Below, piece by piece: positions 17,994 to 27,647 of a stretch of DNA of 42,065 nucleotides. Location of the stretch: the NCBI GenBank assembly GCA_013152435.1, contig JAADGJ010000143.1, forward strand, positions 1-42,065, given 5' to 3'. The notes under the pieces were generated by a model. That model searched no databases. It worked only from the letters and a program-made list of their open reading frames with translations, and was not told the DNA's origin. This DNA is from Chloroflexota bacterium (GTDB lineage Bacteria > Chloroflexota > Anaerolineae > DUEN01). How positions within the stretch are numbered: the first letter of the stretch is position 1; the number at the start of each line of letters is the position of its first letter. Made by a program: the position numbers and the translations under genes.

Positions 17994-19790
17994 TCACCCA
18001 TACCGGATCAGCAGCCAGATCGTGCTCAGCAGAAGGGTGATCACCGTCACCGGCACGCCGTCCCGCATGAACCGCAGGAAGGACAGGTGATACCCCGCGC
18101 GGTCCAACAGGCCCGCCGCCACGATATTGGGCGCCGACCCGAGATAGGTCGCGTTGCCCCCCAGGTCCGCCCCCACCACCAACGCCCAGAAGAGGACGTG
18201 ATTCTCCGCGCCGGGGATGCTCCGGCTCAGGAAGGACGCCACCGGCAACACCGCCAGCGTGAAGGGGATGTTGGCCACGATGGCCGAAGCGATACCCGAG
18301 ATCCACACCATCAAAATCACAGCCAGCGTCAGGTTGCCACCCGCCAGGCTTCCGATCAAATCCGCCACCGCCTGGATCACGCCCGCCTCCTCCAGGCCGC
18401 CCACCAGGATGAACAGGGCCAGGAAGAAGACCAGCGTCGTCCAGTCCACCTCGGAGAGCATGTCGTGCACATCCGGCCGTACCCAGACCAGCAGAGCCGT
18501 CGCGCCCACCAGGGCGACCACGCCGGGGGGCATCCCGAAGAAATCCTCGATGAAGAACAACACGAGCGTAAATCCGGCCACGATCAGGGATTTACGAAGC
18601 AGCTCGGGGTTGGTGATGCGGGAATCGCTCTCCAGGCGGGCCAGGAGCTCAGGCGAGAAGCGAATCCTCGCCCGGGAATACGCCTTGCCATAGAGGAGCC
18701 AGATGATGAGCACCAACACCAGGAGCATCGTGACGCCGAGCGGCCCCATGTTCACCAGGTACTCCGTGAAACCCATCCCCAGGTACGAGCCCACGATGGT
18801 GCTGGGCGGATCCCCGATCAACGTGCTCGCGCCGCCGATGTTCGAGGCCATGACCTCCGGGATGACGAAGGCGAACGGGTGAATATCCGAGATGAGGGCG
18901 ATCTCGATGCTCACCGGGGCGACCAACAGGATGGCGGTCACGTCGTTCAGCAGCGCGGAGATCACGCCGGTCAGCAAGATCAGGATCACCGCCAGGTACC
19001 ATGCGTTGCCGCCCGCCAGCTGAAACGAGCGGTAGGCCAGCCAGGGGAACACCCCCGTCCGGGCCAGCACCGCCATGAAGATCATCATCCCCAGGATCAG
19101 GAAGATGACGTTGAAGTCGATATAGGTCAGGGAACGTTCAAAGGAGAGGATCCAGAAGTCGCGGAAAAAGGTGCCGAGCCCATAGGTCACCAGGAAGATC
19201 AGGCAGGCCCCCAACAGGGCCGCCACCGTCTCGTGCAGGATGTGAAAGGAGATGAGGATGAAGACCAGGAGGAACACCACGCCGGCGATGATGAACCCGG
19301 CGTTGACCAGGCGCACCATGATCACCGGCCCCAGGTCGGCCAGCAGCTCGGACCCGGCGAAGCCCGGATGTCGCACGGGGATGACGGCCGTGCGATAGGC
19401 CGGCTTGGACACGATCACGGAGAGGGTGGAGCGACCCGCGGCGATGTCATCCAGCACGTCTCGTGGCACGGCCAGGGCCAGCCGAAAGGTGCCATCATCG
19501 GCGCTATGCGCCGCGTCCTGATCGGCGTCCTCCACCCGGACCGGCCACCGCCGGCCATCGATGGTCACCTCCACGGCCGCGCCGACGATCGGGTCGCTAT
19601 GCGCGTTGACCAGCCGGCCGGTGATGACCAGATCGATCTCATCCAGCGCCTGGGCCGACGCCGGGCGCGGCGACGCCCAGGCGAACGCGAGCAGCACGAG
19701 AAGGGCAAGGCCCAAGGCCGCTCGCGCACGCCCGCTGAGCCCGCCCCACCCCTTCCCGAGAGGGAACCCCTTCCGACGATGATCGCGCAT
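17994..19790 (-). CDS. ArsB/NhaD (ion transporter superfamily) permease with secreted N-terminal domain
   Basis: A signal-like segment (about residues 25-45, ending ASA) is followed by an extracytoplasmic region of about 110 residues with the pattern of a carboxypeptidase-regulatory/beta-sandwich domain. A membrane transporter of about eleven helices then follows. The two inverted-repeat hairpins of the IT superfamily are readable: ALLNDVTAILLVAP with IGDPPSTIVGS, and ANIPFTLAVLPVA with LGGNATYLGSAPN. Sodium/proton antiport or anion (arsenite, dicarboxylate) transport are the choices; animal P-protein relatives also have an extra N-terminal outer domain. ATG at 19790 is used; a GTG six bases upstream is possible. 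No ars or nha partner gene is near. Confidence 0.8.
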   Translation of the reverse strand: MRDHRRKGFPLGKGWGGLSGRARAALGLALLVLLAFAWASPRPASAQALDEIDLVITGRLVNAHSDPIVGAAVEVTIDGRRWPVRVEDADQDAAHSADDGTFRLALAVPRDVLDDIAAGRSTLSVIVSKPAYRTAVIPVRHPGFAGSELLADLGPVIMVRLVNAGFIIAGVVFLLVFILISFHILHETVAALLGACLIFLVTYGLGTFFRDFWILSFERSLTYIDFNVIFLILGMMIFMAVLARTGVFPWLAYRSFQLAGGNAWYLAVILILLTGVISALLNDVTAILLVAPVSIEIALISDIHPFAFVIPEVMASNIGGASTLIGDPPSTIVGSYLGMGFTEYLVNMGPLGVTMLLVLVLIIWLLYGKAYSRARIRFSPELLARLESDSRITNPELLRKSLIVAGFTLVLFFIEDFFGMPPGVVALVGATALLVWVRPDVHDMLSEVDWTTLVFFLALFILVGGLEEAGVIQAVADLIGSLAGGNLTLAVILMVWISGIASAIVANIPFTLAVLPVASFLSRSIPGAENHVLFWALVVGADLGGNATYLGSAPNIVAAGLLDRAGYHLSFLRFMRDGVPVTVITLLLSTIWLLIRYG

Positions 19791-19998
19791 GGTCACCTGT
19801 GTGGTCTGAAACGTCTCGCCCTCTCCGATATACCGTCAAGCACGCCCTCTTCACACGCGCCACCGAGGAAACGCCGCGCCGCGCGCGTCGAGACGAGCCA
19901 GGCCCAGATCTTTCGGCCTATCCAGCTTTTGACCGCTGACGACTGACGAGGTCAGGGCAGTCAGAAGAAAAACGGAGGGGAAATCACATCCCACAGCT

Positions 19999-20022
19999 GG
20001 TCGGGTAGAGGGCTACCCGACC
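19999..20022 (-). terminator. Hairpin after ruvA, probable terminator
   Basis: GGTCGGGTAG and CTACCCGACC form a perfect 10-bp stem with a 4-base loop, 27 bp after the ruvA stop. A T-rich run (TTTTTCTTC) follows only after about 28 nt on the minus strand, so termination is likely but not certain. Confidence 0.55.
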
Positions 20023-20048
20023 GCACGATATCCGATGGACACCTGCGC

Positions 20049-20624
20049 TCATTCGGCGAAGGAAGCCAACGCCAGACGCAGGCGCTCCTCCACATCGGTG
20101 ACGTCGCGAGGCAGGGACTGAACCGCCCGCTGAGCCTCCACCACGCTGTACCCCAACGCCGTGAGGGCGTCGATCACCTCGGCATCCGCCTCCGTCAGCG
20201 CGGCCAGCTCCTCGGGCACCTCCACGGCCGGCAGCTTGTCCTTCAGCTCGAGCACGATCTTCTGAGCCGTGCGCTTGCCGATGCCGGGGATACGAGACAA
20301 CAGCTCCGGCTGCTCCTGTGCGATGGCCATTCGCAGCGCATCCACGGACATGGCCGACAGCGCGGCCAGCGCCACCCGCGGCCCCACGCCGGAGATGGAG
20401 AGCAGGAGGCCGAACATGGCCAGCTCCTCCTCATCGGCAAAGCCGAACAGGGCCAGGTCGTTCTCCCGCACATGCAGGTGCGTGTGCACGGCCAACCGCT
20501 CTCCGACCCGCGCCTGGGCCAGAAGCGGCGCGGGGGCAAAGACCTTCAGGCCTATGCCCCCCACATCGATCACCACATAATCCTTCCCGCGTGCCAGAAC
20601 ACGCCCTTCCACCCAAGCGATCAT
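20049..20624 (-). CDS. ruvA: Holliday junction branch-migration complex subunit RuvA
   Basis: RuvA binds four-way junctions and loads the RuvB motor. The 191-residue protein has the OB-fold N-terminus (MIAWVEGRVLARG, then VIDVGGIGLKV), the two helix-hairpin-helix loops ISGVGPRVA and IPGIGKRTAQKI, and a C-terminal UBA-like domain that contacts RuvB. The ATG at 20624 matches the normal start; a GTG one codon earlier is possible. The start overlaps the stop of the response-regulator gene (TGATG). RuvC lies further upstream, but ruvB, commonly next to ruvA, is absent here. Confidence 0.96.
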   Translation of the reverse strand: MIAWVEGRVLARGKDYVVIDVGGIGLKVFAPAPLLAQARVGERLAVHTHLHVRENDLALFGFADEEELAMFGLLLSISGVGPRVALAALSAMSVDALRMAIAQEQPELLSRIPGIGKRTAQKIVLELKDKLPAVEVPEELAALTEADAEVIDALTALGYSVVEAQRAVQSLPRDVTDVEERLRLALASFAE

Positions 20625-21385
20625 CACGGTTCCCGGAAGCGATAACCCGCACCTCGCACCGTCAGGATGTGCGTCGGCTTGGACGGATTCTCCTCCACCT
20701 TCTCACGCAACCGTCGAATCCCGACTTCCACCAGGTTCGTCCCGCCCACGAAGTCGTACCCCCACACCTCTCGGAAGAGCGTCTCCTTGGGGACCGTCTG
20801 GCCCGCGTGGGCCATAAGGTAATACAGAAGCTGAAACTCGATGGGCGTCAGATGCCGCGGCTCGCCATCCACGAACACCTCGTGCGATTCGGTATCGATG
20901 GTCACACGACCGATCGAGATCACATGAGGCTTCGGCCGATTGCGGCTCCACTCCACCCGGCGCAGGATCGCCTGGATGCGCGCCTCGACCTCCTTGAACG
21001 TGAACGGCTTGGTGATGTAATCGTCGGCACCCAGCTCGAACCCCTGGACCAGGTCATCGGTGTTGCCAAGAGCCGTCAACATAATGATGGGAACGTCAGA
21101 GCGTTTCCGGATATGGCGACAGACGCTGAAGCCATCCAACCTGGGCATCATGATATCCAGGATCACGAGGTCGATGTCCTGCGAATCGAAGACTTCGACC
21201 GCCTGTTGTCCATCCTCAACGGGGAATACCTCATACCCCGCGTTCTCCAGGGAGAGCTTGAGTAGATTCCGCAGCGGCGCCTCATCCTCGGCGATCAGGA
21301 CGCGATACGCCTTTCGCCCGTCCTCCTCTTGACGGGCCTCGAGCCGCCTATCCCGGCCCTCCGCTGTCATCTCGTCGTTCCCCAT
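20624..21385 (-). CDS. OmpR/PhoB-type two-component response regulator
   Basis: The receiver domain shows the acidic pocket EDE (33-35), the phospho-acceptor Asp77 in LVILDIMMP, Thr104 and Lys126. The C-terminal winged-helix domain has LTPIEFQLLYYLM and the recognition region NLVEVGIRRLREKVEENP, ending with GAGYRF. It is therefore a complete DNA-binding regulator of about 253 residues with a 25-residue hydrophilic N-terminal extension. ATG at 21385 with a G-rich site (GAGGGGGA) is preferred over 21406. No histidine kinase gene is nearby, and it sits between ruvC and ruvA, overlapping ruvA. A role in DNA-damage control is tempting but rests only on position. Confidence 0.93.
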   Translation of the reverse strand: MGNDEMTAEGRDRRLEARQEEDGRKAYRVLIAEDEAPLRNLLKLSLENAGYEVFPVEDGQQAVEVFDSQDIDLVILDIMMPRLDGFSVCRHIRKRSDVPIIMLTALGNTDDLVQGFELGADDYITKPFTFKEVEARIQAILRRVEWSRNRPKPHVISIGRVTIDTESHEVFVDGEPRHLTPIEFQLLYYLMAHAGQTVPKETLFREVWGYDFVGGTNLVEVGIRRLREKVEENPSKPTHILTVRGAGYRFREP

Positions 21386-21478
21386 AGATCCCCCTCGCAC
21401 AGCCATGCAACCACCGCGCTCGCGACGATCGCATCGGAATTGTACCCACCTTGCATGACCGCCTCACGGCAACGCCGG

Positions 21479-21982
21479 TCACGAATCTCCGGCAGCAGCG
21501 GCCATCTGATCCCACTGAGCCGAATGGATGTGACAGATCGCTACAGCGATGGCATCTGCGGCGTCATCCGGGCGCGGTACGTCCGGCAACCCCAGGAGCA
21601 TACGCACCATCTCCTGCATCTGACGCTTGCTCGCGCCCCCGTATCCGATGATCGCCATCTTGACGGCCGTGGGCGTATAAGTGAACACGGGAAGATCGGC
21701 CAGGGCCGCCGCCAACAACGCCACCCCGCGAGCGTGTCCCACCGAGATGGCCGTGCGCACGTTCCGTCCGAAGAAAAGCTCCTCTACCGCCACCGCCTCC
21801 GGCCGATAACGGCCGATCAGATCGGACAGCTCCTGATAGATCGTGCGCAACCTCTCCGCCAACGGCTGGTGCGGCGGCGTCGTCACCACTCCACACGCGA
21901 CCAACGATAGCTGATCGCGCCCCTGCTCCACCACACCATATCCCGTGATGGCGACGCCCGGATCGATCCCTAACACGAGCAC
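21479..21982 (-). CDS. ruvC: Crossover junction endodeoxyribonuclease RuvC
   Basis: RuvC resolves Holliday junctions by paired nicks. The 167-residue protein has the four acidic metal ligands in the RNase H-like fold: Asp7 in LGIDPG, Glu68 in VEELFFGRN, and Asp140 and Asp143 in RPDDAADAIAVA. ATSISVGHARG-like and YTPTAVK segments match the family, and the length is normal. GTG at 21982 has AGGA about nine bases upstream. It lies 31 bp after yebC, a pairing common in bacteria, and 93 bp before the regulator gene. Confidence 0.96.
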   Translation of the reverse strand: MLVLGIDPGVAITGYGVVEQGRDQLSLVACGVVTTPPHQPLAERLRTIYQELSDLIGRYRPEAVAVEELFFGRNVRTAISVGHARGVALLAAALADLPVFTYTPTAVKMAIIGYGGASKRQMQEMVRMLLGLPDVPRPDDAADAIAVAICHIHSAQWDQMAAAAGDS

Positions 21983-22013
21983 CCGGCTTTATCCTCGCCT
22001 TCCTCAGAGGTCC

Positions 22014-22766
22014 CTACGCGGCGGCGAACTCCTCGACGGCCTCCTCCGAGATATCCAGATTCGAGAACACGCGAGAGACGTCCTCCAGATCCTCCAGGGC
22101 CTCGATCAAGGAGAGGTTCTGAAGCGTCTCCTTGGTGCCCAGGGAGACGGGATTCTTCGGCTTCCAGACCAACTCGGCCGTCTCCACGGCGATGCCCTGC
22201 TTCTGGAACGCCTCACGCACGGCCTGCAGATCGGTAGGCGCCGTATACACCTCGGCCACCTCATCGCTGAACTCGACGTCCTCGGCACCCGCCTCAATCG
22301 CGGCCTCGAACAGGGACTCCTCGTCCTTTCCCTCCATGGGAATGGTGATATATCCCTTCATCTCAAACTGCCAGGCCACGCTCCCGGACTCGCCCAGGCT
22401 CCCACCGGCCCGGTTGAACAGGCGGCGGATGTCCGACACGGCCCGATTGCGATTGTCGGTCAGCACCTCCACGATGATGGCCACACCATGAGGCCCATAT
22501 CCCTCGTAGATGATCTGCTCCAGCTTCTCGCCGCCCTTCTCCAGGCCGCTCCCTCGGCGGATAGCCCGCTCGATGTTCTCCTTGGGCATGGAGTGCGCCT
22601 TGGCCTTCTCAATCGCCAGCCGCAGCTTGAAGTTATATTCCGGATCGGGGCCCTCCCGCGCGGCGACCTGAATCTCGCGCGCCAACTTGGTGAAGAGAGC
22701 GCCCCGCTTTGCATCCATGGCCCCTTTCTTCCGCTTAATCGTTGACCATTTCGAATGTCCAGACAT
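22014..22766 (-). CDS. yebC: YebC/PmpR family (TACO1-like) protein
   Basis: The 250-residue protein opens with the family signature MSGHSKWSTIKRKKGAMDAK and continues with FTKLAREI and MPKENIERAI. The central GYGPHGVAIIVE and the acidic middle domain EEDVEFSD-type segment are also present in recognisable form. Members have been described as DNA-binding transcription regulators and, more recently, as translation factors that help ribosomes through difficult stretches such as polyproline. It shares its strand and probably its transcript with ruvC. The promoter candidate is about 310 nt upstream. Confidence 0.96.
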   Translation of the reverse strand: MSGHSKWSTIKRKKGAMDAKRGALFTKLAREIQVAAREGPDPEYNFKLRLAIEKAKAHSMPKENIERAIRRGSGLEKGGEKLEQIIYEGYGPHGVAIIVEVLTDNRNRAVSDIRRLFNRAGGSLGESGSVAWQFEMKGYITIPMEGKDEESLFEAAIEAGAEDVEFSDEVAEVYTAPTDLQAVREAFQKQGIAVETAELVWKPKNPVSLGTKETLQNLSLIEALEDLEDVSRVFSNLDISEEAVEEFAAA

Positions 22767-23081
22767 CAGTCACCCCCACTATCATTCCAACCGGCGACCG
22801 GACAGCGGCCCATCGCCGGACACATAATCCTGACGCCCGCCGAGACGCACGCGCCTCCCGGGCCCTCACGCGGCGGCATCCCCCGCCACCCCTACACGTA
22901 CCCCCGAGAAGTCCCCTTCCACTCACCACGTTGGTCGGGGCCATCCCAAGCCACGTAGCGCCACAGGCGGATGAACCGCCAGATCTCTCGTCCGGATCTC
23001 ACGTACCAACCTCAATCCCGCGCCCGGATCGCCGGCAACAGCACCACGAGCGAGCGCATCTTAACATGTGTTTTCGTCCAC

Positions 23082-23090
23082 ATTATACCA
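23082..23090 (-). promoter_or_regulatory. Extended -10 promoter upstream of yebC
   Basis: On the minus strand TGG followed by a perfect TATAAT (23087-23082) makes an extended -10 element; the -35 region has no good match. The leader to yebC would be about 310 nt. Confidence 0.55.
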
Positions 23091-23232
23091 TAAAGCTGCC
23101 CAAACCACCGCCTGCGATAGCGCCACGCGCGAGCTTTCCCAAGCCGACAACGGGGGCCGGGGAGGCGCAAAGGGAAATTCCCTCCGCAAAAATGTCCACC
23201 TTCTCGCCGCTACCTGCGTGGTTGGGGCTCAG

Positions 23233-23489
23233 AGCGTGTCTGAAAATCTACCGGTCAAGTATCTGAGGAGCTTCCTCGGTTACCAGCTCCACAGGGGGAG
23301 GTGTGGAGGAGACCTTCCCTCCACGGAAATCCCACCTTTCCGGCTTGCACCTGCCTTTCTCTGCCCTTCCCGAAGGACCCGGGCCGAGGCCAGGCGGGTC
23401 CGAAGGCGGAAGAAGGGCTTCTTCCGGAGGGGCTCCGCCCCTCCGGGTCTCCCCATAGCATGGGGGTAACGGCATTTCTCAGACACGCT
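23233..23489. mobile_element. MITE-like non-autonomous element, copy 2 (257 bp)
   Basis: Inverted ends AGCGTGTCTGAAAA and TTTCTCAGACACGCT enclose 257 bp closely similar to the copy at 445-684. CTCAG is repeated directly outside both ends (23228-23232 and 23490-23494). This copy keeps a perfect internal hairpin CCGGAGGGGC/GCCCCTCCGG, which is partly lost in copy 1. It has no transposase gene. Confidence 0.78.
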
Positions 23490-23551
23490 CTCAGACCGAG
23501 AGCCCTCTGCCCCAGGAGGGCAGGTGAAGGGCGAAAAGAATCCGTTTCCTC

Positions 23552-23571
23552 GGAAGAGCTGGCGCTCTTCC
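23552..23571 (-). terminator. Hairpin downstream of pyrG, probable terminator
   Basis: GGAAGAGC, loop TGGC, GCTCTTCC: a perfect 8-bp stem 70 bp after the pyrG stop. A TTCTTTTC stretch follows about 13 nt later on the minus strand. Confidence 0.45.
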
Positions 23572-23641
23572 AGGCCACCCCGGAGACGCGAGGCCCACAG
23601 AACGCAACAGGGGGACACGGGTGGCCGCGACTTGCACCTTC

Positions 23642-25387
<1,746 letters not shown>

Positions 25388-25466
25388 CTACATGATGTGC
25401 CGGCCATTGATCAGCGCGCTGCCATCTCCCTGTTACGGAAGGCCTGGGAGCCCTCAACCCGCTGAA

Positions 25467-25495
25467 ATCCTATCATACCTTACCGGCCCTGTCAA
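25467..25495 (-). promoter_or_regulatory. pyrG promoter
   Basis: On the minus strand a perfect TTGACA (25495-25490), 17-bp spacer and TAGGAT (25472-25467). The transcript would start near 25460 and carry a leader of about 155 nt with the 10-bp hairpin at 25348-25375. Confidence 0.72.
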
Positions 25496-25609
25496 CGCGA
25501 TATGCGAAGAGGTGATATACCCTTTTCATGTGGAAACGCCGCGAGGAGGCATTGAGCCCTCATATGGGCGCACGGCCGTGCGCGTAACCGCGGACATTTC
25601 GCCCCAACG

Positions 25610-25634
25610 AAAAAGCCCGGCGGAGGCCGGGCTT
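25610..25634 (-). terminator. Intrinsic terminator after the small membrane protein gene
   Basis: On the minus strand AAGCCCGGC, loop CTCC, GCCGGGCTT, running into five T. The stem is perfect and lies 22 bp after the stop codon. Confidence 0.88.
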
Positions 25635-25655
25635 ATTATGTCCTGGGGCAATCCT

Positions 25656-26159
25656 TCACTCCTCGGAGGAGCCAGACTCCTTGCTCTTCCGGGCGATCTC
25701 CGCCGCGCGGCGGGCCTGATCCGCCGCGCGACGCACGGCCTCATCCTCCGACTCCGCAGAGGCCTCCTTGGACCGCGCGGCAGAGCTCGACTCCGATGGC
25801 GTCACCGTGCTACGCGAGGAGGTCGTCCGGCTCCCACTGCGGGCGGCGCTCCCCGACCGAGAGGGAGAAGCGGTGGCGCTGCGGGCAAGCTGCTCCCGCA
25901 TCTGGCGCGTGTTCTCCTCGATCCCCAGCAGGACCAGGACCATATCGCCGACAGCATAGAGTATGATGAAGAAGAAGACTCCCGTGATCAGGATAAATAG
26001 AGCCGCCATCCGCACCAGCGAGGTCACAATGGCGGGCATATTCCCCCCGGCCGTTAGCCCCGCGATCAGGCCGATCACGCCGATAATAAGAAGCAAGATG
26101 CCCAACGCCTTACTGGCCAGGGCGACCTTGCGCAATAGGTCACGTCGCGTTTCCAACAT
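25656..26159 (-). CDS. Small two-helix membrane protein with a Ser/Arg/Glu-rich cytoplasmic tail, function unknown
   Basis: I do not recognise this 167-residue protein. Two hydrophobic segments (about 16-38 and 48-74) form a hairpin in the membrane. The rest is low complexity: first a Ser/Thr/Arg-rich stretch, then an acidic and Ala/Arg-rich stretch (EDEAVRRAADQARRAAEIAR) that could be a helix or short coiled coil, ending in SGSSEE. Three consecutive starts occur (GTG, ATG, ATG); the ATG at 26159 has GGAGG seven bases upstream. A REP-like hairpin separates it from the secreted protein gene before it and a clear terminator follows. A scaffold or membrane-anchored regulator is possible; there is no direct evidence. 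Confidence 0.75.
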   Translation of the reverse strand: MLETRRDLLRKVALASKALGILLLIIGVIGLIAGLTAGGNMPAIVTSLVRMAALFILITGVFFFIILYAVGDMVLVLLGIEENTRQMREQLARSATASPSRSGSAARSGSRTTSSRSTVTPSESSSAARSKEASAESEDEAVRRAADQARRAAEIARKSKESGSSEE

Positions 26160-26221
26160 CATCACTCCTCCACAAGCTGATTAGAGCGGGATCGTCGATG
26201 ATGATCCGAACACAAATCTAC

Positions 26222-26250
26222 GTAGGCCCGGTCGTGGTGACCGGGCCTAC
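26222..26250. repeat. REP-like palindrome between two minus-strand genes
   Basis: GTAGGCCCGGTC and its exact complement are separated by GTGGT. The ends GTAGG/CCTAC match those of the palindrome inside the transposase gene. No T-run follows, so it may serve as a weak terminator for the gene ending at 26265. Confidence 0.65.
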
Positions 26251-26264
26251 ACATCGGTCACACC

Positions 26265-27278
26265 TTACTGTCCCGTCGAAAAGTCGTGTAGCGGCAGTTC
26301 CTGCGCGCCGGCCGGCAGAGGGAAGCGAACGGTGATCTGGACATCCGCCGCTTGCAGGACCGGCACCGCATCTCCCGCCAAAGGCGCCCACGGCTGACCG
26401 GCCAACAGGCCAGGCAACACCTCGCCCAACGTGGCCAGGTGGGCCGCATCCCAGACCAGGCGCGGCAACGGTTGGCCGTTCAGGTACAGGTACAGACCAT
26501 CCGGCCAGGTCTTCAACTGCACGTGCTGAACCCCCGCGGCCTCCAGCTGAGCCATCAGGTTTGCCGGCACCACGACAGAGCTCAAATCGATGCCAGCCTC
26601 CTCCTGGATATCCCGGACAGACAGATCCAGGATCGAGGGCACGCCTTCAGCATCCACATCCACGATGGTGTGGAAGATCACCGAGGGGCCCTCGGTTACC
26701 TCCGCGCGAGCGGCCTCAACGTCGACCAGGGACAGATCCTTGGGATCCCGCATGGGCACAGGGCTTGCCCCCTCCGGCAGCGGGAACTGCACCGCCAGAG
26801 AGATGCTAATGTACTGAAGGAAGGGTACAAAACGTCCAATGAGAGCTGCATTGGGCACCTGGAAGGCCTGAAGCACCTCCACCAGGCTGGTCAGCCGTTC
26901 CTGATCCCACTCCAAATATGGCAACGGCTTCCCATTGGCGAACAGGAAAAGGCCCTGCCCATTCAGAACGACTTCAAAGTGCTGGATCCCGGCCTGAGCC
27001 ACCATCTGCATGATGTTGTCCGGCACCTTCGCCATGCTCATGTCCATGCCGGTCATGCTCTGGATGTCCTTGACGCTCAGGCCGAAGACACCGGGGAATC
27101 CTTCCTCGTCAATGGTCACCACGATGCGCGGGAGCTCTAGCCGAAAGGCCGGTTCTTCTTGCGCTAGGGGGGCCACAACAGGGGCCGCAGAGACTCCGCC
27201 TGCCGTGAAGAACGGCAGCAAGAGGCTCAAAACGAGCACCCATACGAAGGATTGCCGCAGGGAACGTCGTGGTCGCAC
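26265..27278 (-). CDS. Secreted protein made of two copies of an unrecognised domain
   Basis: The 337-residue protein has a signal peptide: basic RPRRSLRQS, then a hydrophobic core, with a cleavage-like VSAAPV near residue 30. The mature part is a tandem duplication of about 140 residues. Both halves contain a VTIDEEGFPG / VDVDAEGVPS strand, a L(S/D)LSV(K/R)DIQ segment, an AGIQHFEV / AGVQHVQL strand, NGKPLPYLEWD / NGQPLPRLVWD, and an ending of FPLPEGA / FPLPAGA. I cannot name the domain. GTG at 27278 has GGAGG six bases upstream. It has its own promoter and a leader of about 330 nt, and a REP-like hairpin follows. A cell-surface or envelope role is inferred from the signal alone. Confidence 0.78.
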   Translation of the reverse strand: MRPRRSLRQSFVWVLVLSLLLPFFTAGGVSAAPVVAPLAQEEPAFRLELPRIVVTIDEEGFPGVFGLSVKDIQSMTGMDMSMAKVPDNIMQMVAQAGIQHFEVVLNGQGLFLFANGKPLPYLEWDQERLTSLVEVLQAFQVPNAALIGRFVPFLQYISISLAVQFPLPEGASPVPMRDPKDLSLVDVEAARAEVTEGPSVIFHTIVDVDAEGVPSILDLSVRDIQEEAGIDLSSVVVPANLMAQLEAAGVQHVQLKTWPDGLYLYLNGQPLPRLVWDAAHLATLGEVLPGLLAGQPWAPLAGDAVPVLQAADVQITVRFPLPAGAQELPLHDFSTGQ

Positions 27279-27618
27279 CTTTCACCTCCCATAGTCCGGG
27301 CTTATATGCTCGCTAGGGCCACCTCGTCGCATCCGGACAACCTTGCAGCAGACCCCATCCCGCCCCCGTGGATCGAACGGCTGACGCCGCCCGCCGAGAC
27401 GCCCAACGGCCGCGGATGAAGATCGCTCTATGGACCGATGCTCACGGTGCGCCCTGCACTGTCCGATAAATCCGCTGTGCTCTGGACCGATGACAAGACC
27501 TGGGTTTCGCTTGAGTAGTCACGCTCAGGATGGGATACCTGGATCGTGACCGGCTTCGGGCGGGCCTCCGCCCGGGGACCTCGAGGCACGGATTCCACCC
27601 GATGTGGCAATCCCTTTT

Positions 27619-27647
27619 AGTATCGCGCCGATCGCCGCGAATGTCAA
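27619..27647 (-). promoter_or_regulatory. Promoter of the duplicated-domain secreted protein
   Basis: On the minus strand a perfect TTGACA (27647-27642), 17-bp spacer and GATACT (27624-27619). It would give a leader of about 330 nt before the GTG at 27278. Confidence 0.65.

Larger units (their letters stand above)
22767..23641. other. 875-bp intergenic region between yebC and pyrG
   Basis: It contains a likely yebC promoter (23082-23090), the second inverted-repeat element (23233-23489), and a hairpin after pyrG (23552-23571). Between yebC and 23070 I see no gene; the short ORFs there lack ribosome sites and family resemblance. Confidence 0.6.

Noticed and set aside
17865-19946. Long plus-strand open frame (693 codons) opposite the transporter gene
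   Set aside because: It is rich in His, Gln, Arg and Asp repeats as expected from the antisense of a GC-rich gene, has no ribosome site, and lies over a gene with clear family motifs.
23233-23489. Proteins encoded in the inverted-repeat elements
   Set aside because: Several short ORFs on both strands overlap there and in copy 1, but they lack ribosome sites and the reading frames are not conserved between the copies.
27280-27310. RNase P RNA-like string near AGTCCGGGCT
   Set aside because: The rest of the conserved core (GAGGAAAGTCC and the 3' partner) is missing.
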